Shown here in pieces: positions 43,281 to 51,471 of a stretch of 64,000 nucleotides of DNA. Source of the stretch: Treponema sp. (GTDB lineage Bacteria; Spirochaetota; Spirochaetia; Treponematales; Treponemataceae); contig JAGBIY010000020.1 in assembly GCA_017934745.1 (NCBI GenBank), positions 35,960-99,959 on the forward strand. Direction: 5' to 3'. Each line of letters opens with the position of its first letter. Positions within the stretch are counted from its first letter, which is position 1. The notes beneath the pieces were generated by a model, which made no database searches, was not told the origin of the DNA, and was given only the letters and a program-made list of their open reading frames with translations. The position numbers and the translations under genes are program-made.

Positions 43281-45320
43281 ATGAGCATGAGAAAATTTAA
43301 AAAAATATCCAGTTTGTTTTTTGTCTCGTTTGTAGTGGCTTTCGCATTCGCTGCCGCTCGTCCGTCGTTGGATGGGCGCGCTGCTGTCGCTGAGTCTGGA
43401 GTTCTCCCCAGTGGAATGTTCGCGGAGGCTGTCGGATTCCGTCCCGGCGACACTGTCTGCGTCACGAACCAGTTGAACGGGAAGTCCGTCGATGTCCTCG
43501 TTGTTGGCGCGCTGGATCCTAGCGAGGGCTTCGCAGTCCTGTTGTCGCCCGAAGCCGCCGAGTCTGTCTCCATAAGAAAAGATTCAAATGTTCTCGTCAA
43601 GGTTTCCAAAATTTCTTCATCCTCAGAAATACAGACTTTTGCCGATGCTGGGGAGGATGATGACGAGTTTCTGGAAGAGGATTCCATTGAAGGCGATGCC
43701 GAAGAATCTTCTGAGCCAGAAGTACCTGAAACTGCCGACCCCGTTGTCCCAAACGCCACTGAACAATCCGAGGTTACCGAGCCGGAGACTGCGGAAACTG
43801 AACAGCCTGATATTGCCGAGGAAGCATCTGAGTCCATCGGGATTCCTGAATCGGAGAACGCCGAGCCAGCCGAACTGGAGATTGCGGAGACTGAACCGTC
43901 CGCTCCTGCCGAAATCGAAAAAAACGACACCTCGTCCGAGCCGCTTGAGACAGTTGATGGAAACGCGGAACCTATTGAGCCTTTGAATGGCGATTCTGTC
44001 GCTGAAAATACCCAAAATGCCTCTGATGAAAGCGAACCTGCCGGGATTGAGACGATGGAACCTGCTGGGAATACAGAGACTGCCGAGCCTGAAACAACGG
44101 AGCCAGGGCCTGCCGAACCTGCGGACGAGTCCGAGTTTGTAGAACCAGTCGAGCCTGTGGAGATGGAAAACACCGAACCAGAACCAACCGAATCTGCGGA
44201 AGAGCCTGAGCCAGTCGATAATGCCGAGCCAGTTGATGATTCCGAGCTTCTCGGCGACACACCTGCAGGAGATTCTGTCGAGGACGTCTCTCAGCCGGAA
44301 TCCGCGGAAGCCGAGCCTGAAGCAACGGAGCCAGAGCCATCCGAGCCTTTGGAAGAGTCTGAACTTGTCGAGACAACCGAGCCTGTCGAGCCGGAAACGG
44401 CCGAACCCGAAACCGCCGAACCTGCGGAAGAGCCTGAGCCAATCGATGAAGCCGAGCCGGTTGATGATTCCGAGCTTCTCGGCGACACACCTGTAGGGGA
44501 TTCTGTCGAGGACGTCTCTCAGCCGGAATCTGCGGAAGCCGAGTCTGAAACAACGGAGCCAGAGCCATCCGAGCCTTTGGAAGAGTCTGAGCTTGTCGAG
44601 GCAACCGAGCCTGTCGAGCCGGAAACGGCTGAACCAGAGCCGACAGAGCCTGTGGATAATGCAGAACCAGAGAGAGCCGAATCTTCCGTGCCTGAAAAAG
44701 CCGAGAGCGTCGTTCCGCCGATGCCAGAAGAGGAAGCCGACGACATTTCTACGGAGGAGGGGGAGCACTACCAGCCGATTTTCCTTACCGCCGCAGACAT
44801 GAATCCGCCGACTGGAGACGAAAGCGACTCTGAAATCGAGGAGGAGCCTGCGGAGCCTCAGCCTCGCCACGACATTCCAGAGGAATTCGTCCAGTCCGAT
44901 GTCGATTCTGCAGATGGAAAGCCGATGAAGTACGACATTCCAGAGGAGTTCGTGGTGGAGTCTGGAAAGAATTCTGCCTCTACAAGGAACTATGACATTC
45001 CTGAGGAATTCATAGTCGAGCCGTCAGCTTCTTCAAAGAGCGAGCCAAGCCCTGAGAACGATTCGTATGTGAGGAACCACATCGTCAGCCAAAACGATTT
45101 GAAAAATGGAAAATACATTCAGATTGCCCGTTTGTCAAAGGCCTCGAACATGCGGCAGGTACTCGACAAAATATCCTCGAAGTACAATGTGTTTTTTGTG
45201 CCGAGCGAATCCGAGAGGGGAACGACGTACCGTGTCCTTGTCGGGCCTTTTGGCAGGGACGTGAAGAAAGCCCTGAAGGAGATGAAGTCGCTGGGGTTCA
45301 AAGACGCTTTTGTGAAATAG
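43281..45320 (+). CDS. RlpA-like and SPOR-like secreted protein with acidic repeats
   Basis: 679 residues. A signal sequence (about 5-27) precedes an RlpA-like double-psi barrel segment (MFAEAVGFRPGDTVCVTNQLNGKSVDVLVVG...VLLSPEAAESV), which lacks an obvious catalytic Asp. Residues about 110-490 are a low-complexity E/P/A/V region with a 76-residue tandem repeat. Three DIPEEF motifs (near 532, 554 and 573) follow. The last 75 residues are a SPOR-like domain (YIQIARLSKASNMRQVLDKI...YRVLVGPFGR...ALKEMKSLGF), which in other bacteria binds denuded septal peptidoglycan. A division or periplasm-spanning role is inferred. Confidence 0.82.
   Translation: MSMRKFKKISSLFFVSFVVAFAFAAARPSLDGRAAVAESGVLPSGMFAEAVGFRPGDTVCVTNQLNGKSVDVLVVGALDPSEGFAVLLSPEAAESVSIRKDSNVLVKVSKISSSSEIQTFADAGEDDDEFLEEDSIEGDAEESSEPEVPETADPVVPNATEQSEVTEPETAETEQPDIAEEASESIGIPESENAEPAELEIAETEPSAPAEIEKNDTSSEPLETVDGNAEPIEPLNGDSVAENTQNASDESEPAGIETMEPAGNTETAEPETTEPGPAEPADESEFVEPVEPVEMENTEPEPTESAEEPEPVDNAEPVDDSELLGDTPAGDSVEDVSQPESAEAEPEATEPEPSEPLEESELVETTEPVEPETAEPETAEPAEEPEPIDEAEPVDDSELLGDTPVGDSVEDVSQPESAEAESETTEPEPSEPLEESELVEATEPVEPETAEPEPTEPVDNAEPERAESSVPEKAESVVPPMPEEEADDISTEEGEHYQPIFLTAADMNPPTGDESDSEIEEEPAEPQPRHDIPEEFVQSDVDSADGKPMKYDIPEEFVVESGKNSASTRNYDIPEEFIVEPSASSKSEPSPENDSYVRNHIVSQNDLKNGKYIQIARLSKASNMRQVLDKISSKYNVFFVPSESERGTTYRVLVGPFGRDVKKALKEMKSLGFKDAFVK
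44226..44640 (+). repeat. In-frame 228-bp tandem repeat in the SPOR-like gene
   Basis: EPVDDSELLGDTP recurs exactly 228 bases apart (44226 and 44454), with VEDVSQPESAEAE and EPLEESELVE following in both units. The first unit is complete (44226-44453); the second diverges near 44640. Few substitutions separate the copies, which suggests a recent or homogenised duplication. Confidence 0.85.
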
Positions 45321-45324
45321 AGTC

Positions 45325-45353
45325 TTGACGATTCCTGTTTTTATGCCTATATT
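45325..45353 (+). promoter_or_regulatory. Sigma-70 promoter of the tmRNA gene
   Basis: TTGACG (45325-45330), 17-base spacer, TATATT (45348-45353), starting five bases after the SPOR-like stop. The mature tmRNA begins 20 bases past the -10. Confidence 0.88.
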
Positions 45354-45373
45354 TTCAGCATAAGAATTTTTTA

Positions 45374-45752
45374 GGGGGTGCACCGGTTTCGACGACTGTG
45401 ACGAAGGCATTTACTGCATGTGGGAGTCAAGGTTCCCTGAACTGAGAAAAAAATAACTGCAATTTTCGAAAGAAAAGAAGAGGAAGTCTTCGAGGCTTCT
45501 TCTGCAGAAGCATTGGCAGCATAACTGCCTTGCCGGAACCCAGGTTACGCTGTTCCTAGTGGTCTGATGTTCCGTCGATAATAGGGACTTGCTTTTCGGT
45601 GTTTCAGGTCGCCGGAGGGGACTCTTCAATCTGAATACGGAGGAGACTCTTGCCGTGCTGCCAACTCCTCCCGACAACCACCTCGCACGGATAAACATGT
45701 AGATGTATCTGGCTTGCACTTTCGGACGCGGGTTCGATTCCCGCCATCTCCA
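45374..45752 (+). ncRNA. ssrA: Transfer-messenger RNA
   Basis: One-piece tmRNA of about 379 bases. The 5' end GGGGGTGCACCGGTTTCGAC pairs over seven positions with the 3' end CATCTCC plus discriminator A, and the T-arm reads CGGGTTCGATTCCCG. The tag frame begins at the resume codon GCA (45459) after the conserved TAACT and ends at TAA (45522-45524). The deduced tag is AIFERKEEEVFEASSAEALAA, 21 encoded residues. CCA is not encoded. It rescues stalled ribosomes with SmpB and marks peptides for ClpXP. Confidence 0.95.
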
Positions 45753-45762
45753 GCAGACCCCA

Positions 45763-45802
45763 AAGCCTGTCCTTTTCCTTTAGAAAACGGACAGGCTTTT
45801 TT
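45763..45802 (+). terminator. Rho-independent terminator of the tmRNA gene
   Basis: A perfect 10-bp stem AAGCCTGTCC (45763-45772) pairs with 45789-45798, followed by a T tract. Confidence 0.93.
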
Positions 45803-45805
45803 ATT

Positions 45806-45834
45806 TTGCAATTTCAAGTGCAATATTCTAGAAT
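45806..45834 (+). promoter_or_regulatory. Sigma-70 promoter of the M18 aminopeptidase gene
   Basis: TTGCAA (45806-45811), 17-base spacer, TAGAAT (45829-45834), starting right behind the tmRNA terminator. Confidence 0.78.
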
Positions 45835-45888
45835 AGCAGGGAACGCATGAAAAAATGATTTCAAAAATCAAATGAAAAGAGGCAAAGA

Positions 45889-47238
45889 ATGAATTCTGAT
45901 TTGATTGAAGACTACAAGATGTTTTTGAACGCTGGAAAGACCGAGCGAGAGTGTGTTTCGCAGATAATTTCGTGGGCGGAACAGGCTGGATTCAAGGATG
46001 TCGCAAAGTGCGACAAGCTTTCGGAGGGCAGCAAAGTCTATGTGCAGAAGATGGGCAAGGCGATAGCCCTTTTCACGATAGGAAGCGAGAGCATAGAGTC
46101 TGGAATGAACATACTTGGGGCGCACATCGATTCTCCAAGGCTCGACGTGAAGCAAAATCCCGTTTACGAGAATGATTTCATCGTCTATCTCAACACGCAC
46201 TATTACGGCGGAATCAAGAAGTACCAGTGGGTCACGCTGCCTTTGGCGATTCACGGTGTCGTGTGCAAAAAGGACGGCTCGGTAGTCAAGGTCGTCGTAG
46301 GCGAGAGCGAGAGCGATCCTGTGTTCGTCATCTCCGACATCCTTCCGCACCTCGCCCAGAAGCAGATGAAAGGTTCCGCCAGCGAATTCATTCCGGGTGA
46401 GAGCCTTGATTTGATTTTGGGGAGCGAACCGCCGAAAAAGAAGGGCGACGACGACGACGAGCAGAAGAAGGGCGACAAGATGAACGCCAAGAAGAGGATT
46501 CTGGGGCTTTTGAAGGACAAATACGGAATCGAGGAGGATGATTTCGGTTCAGCGGAACTTGAGATTGTCCCGGCTGGAAAAGCCCGCGACCTCGGCTTCG
46601 ACCGCTCTCTCGTTTTGGCGTATGGCCAGGACGACCGCTCTTGCGCCTACACGTCTGTGCGCGCTCTCATTGAAAGCCCTTGCGGAAAGAGGACTAACTG
46701 CTGCATATGTGTCGACAAGGAGGAAATCGGTTCTGTCGGCGCGACCGGAATGGGAAGCCACTTCTTCGAGAACGCTGTCGCCGAAGTGATAGCCCGTCTT
46801 CCGGCTGGGTATTCGGAGCTTTCCCTCAGAAGGTGCCTTTCGAACTGCAACATGCTTTCCAGCGATGTGAACGCGGCTTTCGACCCGATGAATTCTGACC
46901 TCTTCGACAAGGCGAACGCAAGCTTCTTGGGTGGAGGCATCGTCTTCAACAAATACACTGGCTCGCGTGGAAAAAGCGGAGCGAGCGATGCGAATCCCGA
47001 ATTCATCGCAAAACTCAGGAATCTTTTGGACAACAGCAACGTGAAATACCAGATGGCCGAACTCGGCAAGGTCGACCAGGGTGGCGGCGGTACAATCGCC
47101 TATCTCGCGGCGAAATACGGAATGAACGTCCTCGACGCTGGAGTGTCAGTACTCAGTATGCACGCGCCGTGGGAGATAACGAGCCGAGAGGACATAATAC
47201 AGGCGCTCAACGCGTACAAAGCGTTCTTGACTTTGTGA
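45889..47238 (+). CDS. M18-family aminopeptidase
   Basis: 449 residues, ATG 45889 with AGAGG upstream. Zinc-site motifs of the M18 family: GAHIDSPRLDVKQNP near 82, YGQDDRSCAYTS near 245, DKEEIGSVGATGMGS near 280 and SVLSMHAPWEI near 423. A Lys/Asp-rich insertion (KKKGDDDDEQKKGDK) near 180-195 is unlike most members. It removes N-terminal residues, often acidic, from cytosolic peptides. It ends convergently with clpX. Confidence 0.93.
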   Translation: MNSDLIEDYKMFLNAGKTERECVSQIISWAEQAGFKDVAKCDKLSEGSKVYVQKMGKAIALFTIGSESIESGMNILGAHIDSPRLDVKQNPVYENDFIVYLNTHYYGGIKKYQWVTLPLAIHGVVCKKDGSVVKVVVGESESDPVFVISDILPHLAQKQMKGSASEFIPGESLDLILGSEPPKKKGDDDDEQKKGDKMNAKKRILGLLKDKYGIEEDDFGSAELEIVPAGKARDLGFDRSLVLAYGQDDRSCAYTSVRALIESPCGKRTNCCICVDKEEIGSVGATGMGSHFFENAVAEVIARLPAGYSELSLRRCLSNCNMLSSDVNAAFDPMNSDLFDKANASFLGGGIVFNKYTGSRGKSGASDANPEFIAKLRNLLDNSNVKYQMAELGKVDQGGGGTIAYLAAKYGMNVLDAGVSVLSMHAPWEITSREDIIQALNAYKAFLTL

Positions 47239-47271
47239 TTTTTGCCGGTTGTTCTTAAGAGAAGTTTGTTC

Positions 47272-47316
47272 AAAAAAAACAGGTTCGGATTTCCGATTGA
47301 AATACCGAACCTGTTT
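47272..47316 (-). terminator. Terminator between the aminopeptidase and clpX genes, ACAGGTTCGG stem
   Basis: A perfect 12-bp stem (47277-47288 with 47305-47316) lies between two convergent genes. On the minus strand it is followed by eight T, so it ends clpX; the plus strand has a weaker T-rich tail. Its core CCGAACCTGTT resembles the hairpin repeats at 24456 and 59578. Confidence 0.9.
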
Positions 47317-47323
47317 CGTTTCG

Positions 47324-48577
47324 TTAAGCCGAAGCCTGACTTACAAGAAGCGTCTGCGCGTCTGGAATCACCTTCGTCTCCACGATTTCCTTCGTTATCG
47401 TGAGCTTCTTCTGTCCCTTCACGCTCGGTGCCTCGTACATCAAGTCCATGAGCATTTTTTCCACGATTGCGCGGAGTCCGCGCGCTCCCGTCTTCTGCTT
47501 TATTGCGATGTCCGCGATTTCGTCGAGCGCGTCGTCCGTGAAGCTGATGTCGAGGTCGTCCATCGCGAACGATGCCTTGAACTGCTTGGTGATGGCGTTT
47601 TTCGGTTCAGTGAGGATTTTCTTCAAGTCCTCTTTTGTCAGTTCCTTCAAAGCCACGTTTATAGGCATACGGCCAATCAATTCCGGAATGATTCCGAATT
47701 TCACGAGGTCGTCGGACGTGCATTCGTTGAGCAGATCCATCTTCTGCTCCTCGTCCATCTCCCCGACATTGCTTCCGAATCCCATTGAATGGGCCGAGAT
47801 TCTCTGCTCGATTATCTTGTCGAGTCCGACGAACGCCCCTCCCATTATGAACAGGATGTTCGTCGTGTCGATTTGGAGCATCTCCTGGTTCGGGTGTTTC
47901 CTTCCTCCCTGCGGAGGAACCGAAGCTACCGTTCCTTCGATGATTTTCAGCAATGCCTGCTGGACACCTTCACCCGAAACGTCCCTCGTTATGCTCGTGT
48001 TCTCGCTCTTCCTGGCGATTTTGTCTATTTCGTCTATGAAGATGATTCCCCTCTGCGCCGCCTCGATGTTGCCGTCGGCCGCATTGATGAGCTTCAAGAG
48101 CACATTCTCTACGTCCTCTCCGACATATCCGGCTTCCGTGAGCGTAGTCGCGTCGGCTATCGCGAACGGAACCTTGAGTTTTTCCGCCAATGTCCTTGCG
48201 AGGAGCGTCTTTCCGCTTCCTGTCGGTCCAATCAAAAGGACGTTCGACTTTTCGATTTTTATTCCGTCCTTCGTCTTTTTCCCGCCGAGCGACATTCTCT
48301 TGTAGTGGTTGTAGACCGCCACGGAGAGGGCTTTCTTTGCGTAGTCCTGTCCGATTATGTACTGGTCGAGGTATTCCTTGAATTCCTTCGGAGTCGGTAC
48401 CTCCGACATCTCGATTTCTGGAGTCTCGCTGTACTCTTGCTCAACAATTCCCTGGCAAACAGCTATGCAGTTGTTGCAGATGAAAATGCCTTTTGTTGGA
48501 GCGGCAACGAGATGGTGCTTGTCGTCTCCCTCCTTTCCGCAGAAGGAGCATCTGTTTATCGAGCTCATGAATTTCAT
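47324..48577 (-). CDS. clpX: ClpX unfoldase of ClpXP
   Basis: 417 residues. The N-terminal zinc-binding domain has CSFC near 9 and CNNC near 34. The AAA+ core has Walker [12 protein letters not shown] near 117, Walker [12 protein letters not shown] near 178, sensor and Arg-finger segments (ELIGRMPI) and the ClpP loop region including IGF-like MGFGSN. It delivers ssrA-tagged proteins to ClpP. GAGGAGAGG stands before ATG 48577, which overlaps the clpP stop by one base (TAATG). Confidence 0.98.
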   Translation of the reverse strand: MKFMSSINRCSFCGKEGDDKHHLVAAPTKGIFICNNCIAVCQGIVEQEYSETPEIEMSEVPTPKEFKEYLDQYIIGQDYAKKALSVAVYNHYKRMSLGGKKTKDGIKIEKSNVLLIGPTGSGKTLLARTLAEKLKVPFAIADATTLTEAGYVGEDVENVLLKLINAADGNIEAAQRGIIFIDEIDKIARKSENTSITRDVSGEGVQQALLKIIEGTVASVPPQGGRKHPNQEMLQIDTTNILFIMGGAFVGLDKIIEQRISAHSMGFGSNVGEMDEEQKMDLLNECTSDDLVKFGIIPELIGRMPINVALKELTKEDLKKILTEPKNAITKQFKASFAMDDLDISFTDDALDEIADIAIKQKTGARGLRAIVEKMLMDLMYEAPSVKGQKKLTITKEIVETKVIPDAQTLLVSQASA

Positions 48578-49209
48578 TATTTCCTCTCCTCAGATTTTGA
48601 CTCTGAAGATTTGCTTCTTGCCGGCATCACATGGTCGACGATTCCGTATTCGAGGGCTTCGTCCGCCGACATGAAGAAATCCCTCTCGATGTCTTTAGCC
48701 ACGGTGTCGAAATCTTTCCCAGTTTTGTCGGCGAGGTACTTAATAGAAAGTTTTTTGAGCCGGAGAATCTCTTTCGCCTGAACGGCGATGTCGCTTTCCT
48801 GTCCCTGGACTCCGCCTGAAGGCTGATGAATCATAACTCTCGAAGATGGAAGGGCGTATCTCTTTCCCTTCGTTCCTCCTGCGAGGAGAATCGCGCCCAT
48901 GGATGCAGCCTGTCCCATGCAGATTGTCTGGATGTCGCACTTGACGTACTGCATCGTATCGTAGATTGCGAGTCCCGCCGTGACGCTTCCTCCCGGCGAG
49001 TTGATGTACATGCTGATGTCCTTTTCCGGGTTCTCGGACTCAAGGAAAAGAATTTGCGCTACTACAAGATCCGCCGCCAAGTCGTGGATTTCACCGTCAA
49101 CGAAGATGATTCTGTCTTTGAGGAGGCGTGAGTAGATGTCGTAAGACCTCTCTCCGTTGCCGCTGCGCTCTATAACAAAAGGAACGTTGTTGTTCATCTG
49201 CTCGTTCAT
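48577..49209 (-). CDS. clpP: ATP-dependent Clp protease proteolytic subunit
   Basis: 210 residues. The catalytic triad is visible: Ser in GQAASMGA near 102, His in MIHQPSGG near 127 and an Asp in the following helix region (DKTGKDFD near 176). [10 protein letters not shown] is the handle region. ATG 49209 has GGAGA upstream. The tail after residue 197 is Ser/Lys-rich. It forms the chamber used by ClpX (next gene) and probably ClpC (34527). Confidence 0.98.
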   Translation of the reverse strand: MNEQMNNNVPFVIERSGNGERSYDIYSRLLKDRIIFVDGEIHDLAADLVVAQILFLESENPEKDISMYINSPGGSVTAGLAIYDTMQYVKCDIQTICMGQAASMGAILLAGGTKGKRYALPSSRVMIHQPSGGVQGQESDIAVQAKEILRLKKLSIKYLADKTGKDFDTVAKDIERDFFMSADEALEYGIVDHVMPARSKSSESKSEERK

Positions 49210-49241
49210 ATTGATCTCCTTTTCGTGTTCAAAATGGCTCT

Positions 49242-49282
49242 AAAAAAAAACGGAATGCAGCCAGTCCAACGGTAGCACTCCG
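49242..49282 (-). terminator. Rho-independent terminator between tig and clpP
   Basis: An 8-bp stem with one mismatch (49251-49258 with 49275-49282) is followed on the minus strand by nine T. It ends 32 bases before the clpP start, so clpP-clpX transcription relies on partial read-through or a promoter overlapping this stretch. Confidence 0.75.
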
Positions 49283-49305
49283 CTTCTTCGCTCAATTAGA
49301 ATCTA

Positions 49306-50661
49306 CTAGTTTTTGAACAATTCGGCAAACTTTACTTTGTCGCCTTTTGAAACTTTCACCTGCTTGTAAAGCTCATCGTAAAGCTTCTGCTCTTTCGTGT
49401 TGTCGACGAGGTACTCCTTGGCCCTTGCGTCCTCGTAGTGCTTCTTGACTTCATCGATTGTTATGGCGTTCTGCTCTGCGATTTTCGCGTACTCGGCATC
49501 GATTTCCTCTGGAGTGACGTCGATGTTCTTCTCTTTGAGGAGCGTGTCAACGATGATTCTACTCTTGAGCATCTTCTCAGCTTCTGCCGCCCACTGCTTG
49601 AGCATGTCCTCTTTCGACTGTCCCGAAGACTTCACGAGCTTCTCCAGTTCCGCCGGTGTTGTCTGGAACTGGCGAGCCATCATTCTCCAGCGTCCGTCAA
49701 GCTCGGCGTTGAGCATGCTCTCTGGAATGTCGAACGCGTTCTTCTCGACAAGCTGTTCGAGGAGGGAATTCGCCTTTGTCTCGTTGATTTTTCTCTCTTT
49801 TGCATTGTTGAGCTGCCTCTTGATGTCGGCCTTGAGCTCGTCCAATGTCTTGAACTTGTCGCTGACATCCTGCGCGAAGTCGTCGTCGAGCTTCGGAAGG
49901 TCGCGGAACTTGATTGTCGTTACTGTGACAGAGTACTTCTTTGTTTTTCCTGCAAGCTCAGAATCCTTGTCGTCTGCCGCGTATGACTTTGAAATCTCTT
50001 TTGTCTCGTCTTTCTTCATGCCGATGATTTCATCGTCGATTTTGTAGACGTTCTCCGCTGTTCCGACTGTAAACGTGAATCCGTCTCTCTTTGTGTCTGC
50101 GATGTCGTTTCCAGCATCATCTTTCTCGACAATGTTGATTGTGACGATGTCGTCCTTTGCTACTGTGTTGTCCTTCTTGTCGATGACGACTGCGTTGCGC
50201 TCCTGGAGCCCCTTGAGCTCTTCGTTCACTTCCTCGTCGCCGATTTCGACCTGAGGCTCTTTAACTTCGATTCCATCGAAATTCTTGACCTCGATTTTCG
50301 GGAAAACATCGTACACGACTGTGAATTTGAGATCTTTTGTGACGTCGATAGCGGGTGTTTCCTGAAGGACCGGCTGAGAATATGGAAGAGGGCGGTTGTC
50401 CAATTCCTTCTCGTTCTGGAAGATTTCGTCCAAAGATTTGTTGATGAGTTCACCGATTGTCTCGGCCTTTATCTGCTCGCCATACTTGCGCTCAAGAGTC
50501 GCTGCCGGAACGTGGCCCTTTCTGAATCCTGGAATCTGGACATGCTTCACATACTGCTTGAGTGTTTCGTTGTAGTTCTCCGCTACATCCTTCTTTGCGA
50601 CTGTGACAGTCAATTTGACTGAAGATTTCTCGAGTTTTTCGATTTCTTTGGTGACTTTCAC
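49306..50661 (-). CDS. tig: Trigger factor, GTG start
   Basis: 451 residues. The ribosome-binding N-domain contains the signature as IPGFRKGHVP near 45. The PPIase (FKBP) domain covers about 160-250 and a helical C-terminal chaperone domain follows (KTLDELKADIKRQL..., LNAELDGRWRMMARQF). It binds nascent chains at the tunnel exit. The start codon is GTG at 50661 with AAGGGGAA eight bases upstream. The order tig-clpP-clpX is a common bacterial arrangement. The tRNA-cluster terminator lies about 30 bases upstream. Confidence 0.97.
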   Translation of the reverse strand: MKVTKEIEKLEKSSVKLTVTVAKKDVAENYNETLKQYVKHVQIPGFRKGHVPAATLERKYGEQIKAETIGELINKSLDEIFQNEKELDNRPLPYSQPVLQETPAIDVTKDLKFTVVYDVFPKIEVKNFDGIEVKEPQVEIGDEEVNEELKGLQERNAVVIDKKDNTVAKDDIVTINIVEKDDAGNDIADTKRDGFTFTVGTAENVYKIDDEIIGMKKDETKEISKSYAADDKDSELAGKTKKYSVTVTTIKFRDLPKLDDDFAQDVSDKFKTLDELKADIKRQLNNAKERKINETKANSLLEQLVEKNAFDIPESMLNAELDGRWRMMARQFQTTPAELEKLVKSSGQSKEDMLKQWAAEAEKMLKSRIIVDTLLKEKNIDVTPEEIDAEYAKIAEQNAITIDEVKKHYEDARAKEYLVDNTKEQKLYDELYKQVKVSKGDKVKFAELFKN

Positions 50662-50689
50662 GATAAGTTCCCCTTGAAAAATGAAGTAA

Positions 50690-50726
50690 AATAAAAAAAA
50701 GCGATTCAGATGAAATCTAAATCGCT
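50690..50726 (-). terminator. Rho-independent terminator of the tRNA cluster
   Basis: A 7-bp stem AGCGATT (50700-50706 with 50720-50726) plus three inner pairs is followed on the minus strand by eight T. It separates the tRNA genes from tig. Confidence 0.88.
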
Positions 50727-50734
50727 TCAGTTAG

Positions 50735-50806
50735 AGCGGAAAACGGGATTCGAACCCGCGACATCCACCTTGGCAAGGTGACGCGCTACCTCTGCGCTAT
50801 TTCCGC
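50735..50806 (-). tRNA. tRNA-Gly (anticodon GCC), copy A
   Basis: Acceptor GCGGAAA with TTTCCGC, anticodon loop TTGCCAA, T-loop GGTTCGAAT. It differs from copy B at only two bases (one in the D-loop, one in the anticodon stem). CCA is not encoded. Last gene of the minus-strand cluster. Confidence 0.93.
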
Positions 50807-50845
50807 AAAATAAATAAACTGCATCTGTTTCTATATTTGCAATAG

Positions 50846-50917
50846 AGCGGAAAACGGGATTCGAACCCGCGACATCCACCTTGGCAAGGTGGCGCGCTAC
50901 CACTGCGCTATTTCCGC
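50846..50917 (-). tRNA. tRNA-Gly (anticodon GCC), copy B
   Basis: Same structure as copy A, 39 bases upstream of it in transcription order; a tandem duplication including the flanking TAGAG and CAAA bases. Confidence 0.93.
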
Positions 50918-50938
50918 AAATTTCAATTACAAAAAATA

Positions 50939-51018
50939 TGCGAGAGAAGGGACTTGAACCCTTACGCCGAAGCACTAGATCCTAAGTCTAGCGTGTATGC
51001 CAGTTTCACCACTCTCGC
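50939..51018 (-). tRNA. tRNA-Leu (anticodon TAG)
   Basis: Acceptor GCGAGAG with CTCTCGC, anticodon stem CTAGA/TCTAG with loop CTTAGGA, short class II variable arm, T-loop GGTTCAAGT. Confidence 0.92.
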
Positions 51019-51074
51019 TTCTTGACTGGGTATTTCCCTGTCTCGTTTCTGAAGTATTTCATCAGAAAAAAAAT

Positions 51075-51147
51075 GAGCGACCGCAGGATCGAACTGCGGA
51101 CCCACAGATTAAGAGTCTGTTGCTCTACCAGCTGAGCTAGTCGCCCA
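51075..51147 (-). tRNA. tRNA-Lys (anticodon CTT)
   Basis: Acceptor GGGCGAC with GTCGCTC (one G-U pair), anticodon stem ACAGA/TCTGT with loop CTCTTAA, T-loop AGTTCGATC. Confidence 0.93.
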
Positions 51148-51167
51148 AAATTTAATTTGCCTAAATT

Positions 51168-51240
51168 GCGTCCGACACGGGTCGAACGTGCAACCTACGG
51201 ATTCGAAGTCCGTTGCTCTATCCAGTTGAGCTACGAACGC
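51168..51240 (-). tRNA. tRNA-Arg (anticodon TCG)
   Basis: Acceptor GCGTTCG with CGGACGC, anticodon stem ACGGA/TCCGT with loop CTTCGAA, T-loop CGTTCGACC. Confidence 0.9.
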
Positions 51241-51249
51241 AAATTAAAG

Positions 51250-51322
51250 GGTGCCTGGTGGGTTTCGAACCCACGACAGCCAGATCCACAATCTGGAACT
51301 CTACCCCTGAGCTACAGGCACC
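51250..51322 (-). tRNA. tRNA-His (anticodon GTG)
   Basis: Anticodon loop TTGTGGA. The extra 5' G (G-1) opposite C73, the identity mark of tRNA-His, is encoded. T-loop GGTTCGAAA. First gene of the cluster. Confidence 0.93.
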
Positions 51323-51339
51323 ATTAGTTGATGAAGAAA

Positions 51340-51369
51340 AATATACACCACAAGCGACAAAAATGTCAA
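51340..51369 (-). promoter_or_regulatory. Sigma-70 promoter of the six-tRNA cluster
   Basis: On the minus strand TTGACA (51364-51369), 18-base spacer, TATATT (51340-51345), with long T runs upstream (51370-51394) that resemble an UP element. It fires divergently from the flagellar operon. Confidence 0.85.
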
Positions 51370-51412
51370 GCGAAAAATAAAAAAAACGAAAAAGTTTGAC
51401 TTCAAAAACTAT

Positions 51413-51440
51413 TCAATTTTTGGTGATAAAAAGCCGAGAA
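51413..51440 (+). promoter_or_regulatory. Candidate sigma-28 promoter of the flgN-csrA operon
   Basis: GCCGAGAA (51433-51440) is close to the sigma-28 -10 GCCGATAA. TCAA (51413-51416), 16 bases upstream, is a one-mismatch -35 (TAAA). The flgN start is 31 bases downstream. No sigma-70 hexamer pair fits here. Confidence 0.45.
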
Positions 51441-51471
51441 TGTATAAAGGGAACTTTTCCGTGAGGAGTCG

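Noticed and set aside
43268-44260. Minus-strand Ser/Gly-rich frame of 330 codons
   Set aside because: It is the mirror of the acidic E/P/A repeat region; the composition follows from the repeat, not from selection for a second protein.
44226-44682. Possible CRISPR-like spacing in repeated DNA
   Set aside because: The period is 228 bases, in frame, with no short conserved repeat and unique-spacer pattern; it is a protein repeat.
47400-48781. Two long plus-strand frames opposite clpX and clpP
   Set aside because: Antisense to highly conserved genes; no start signals or family match.
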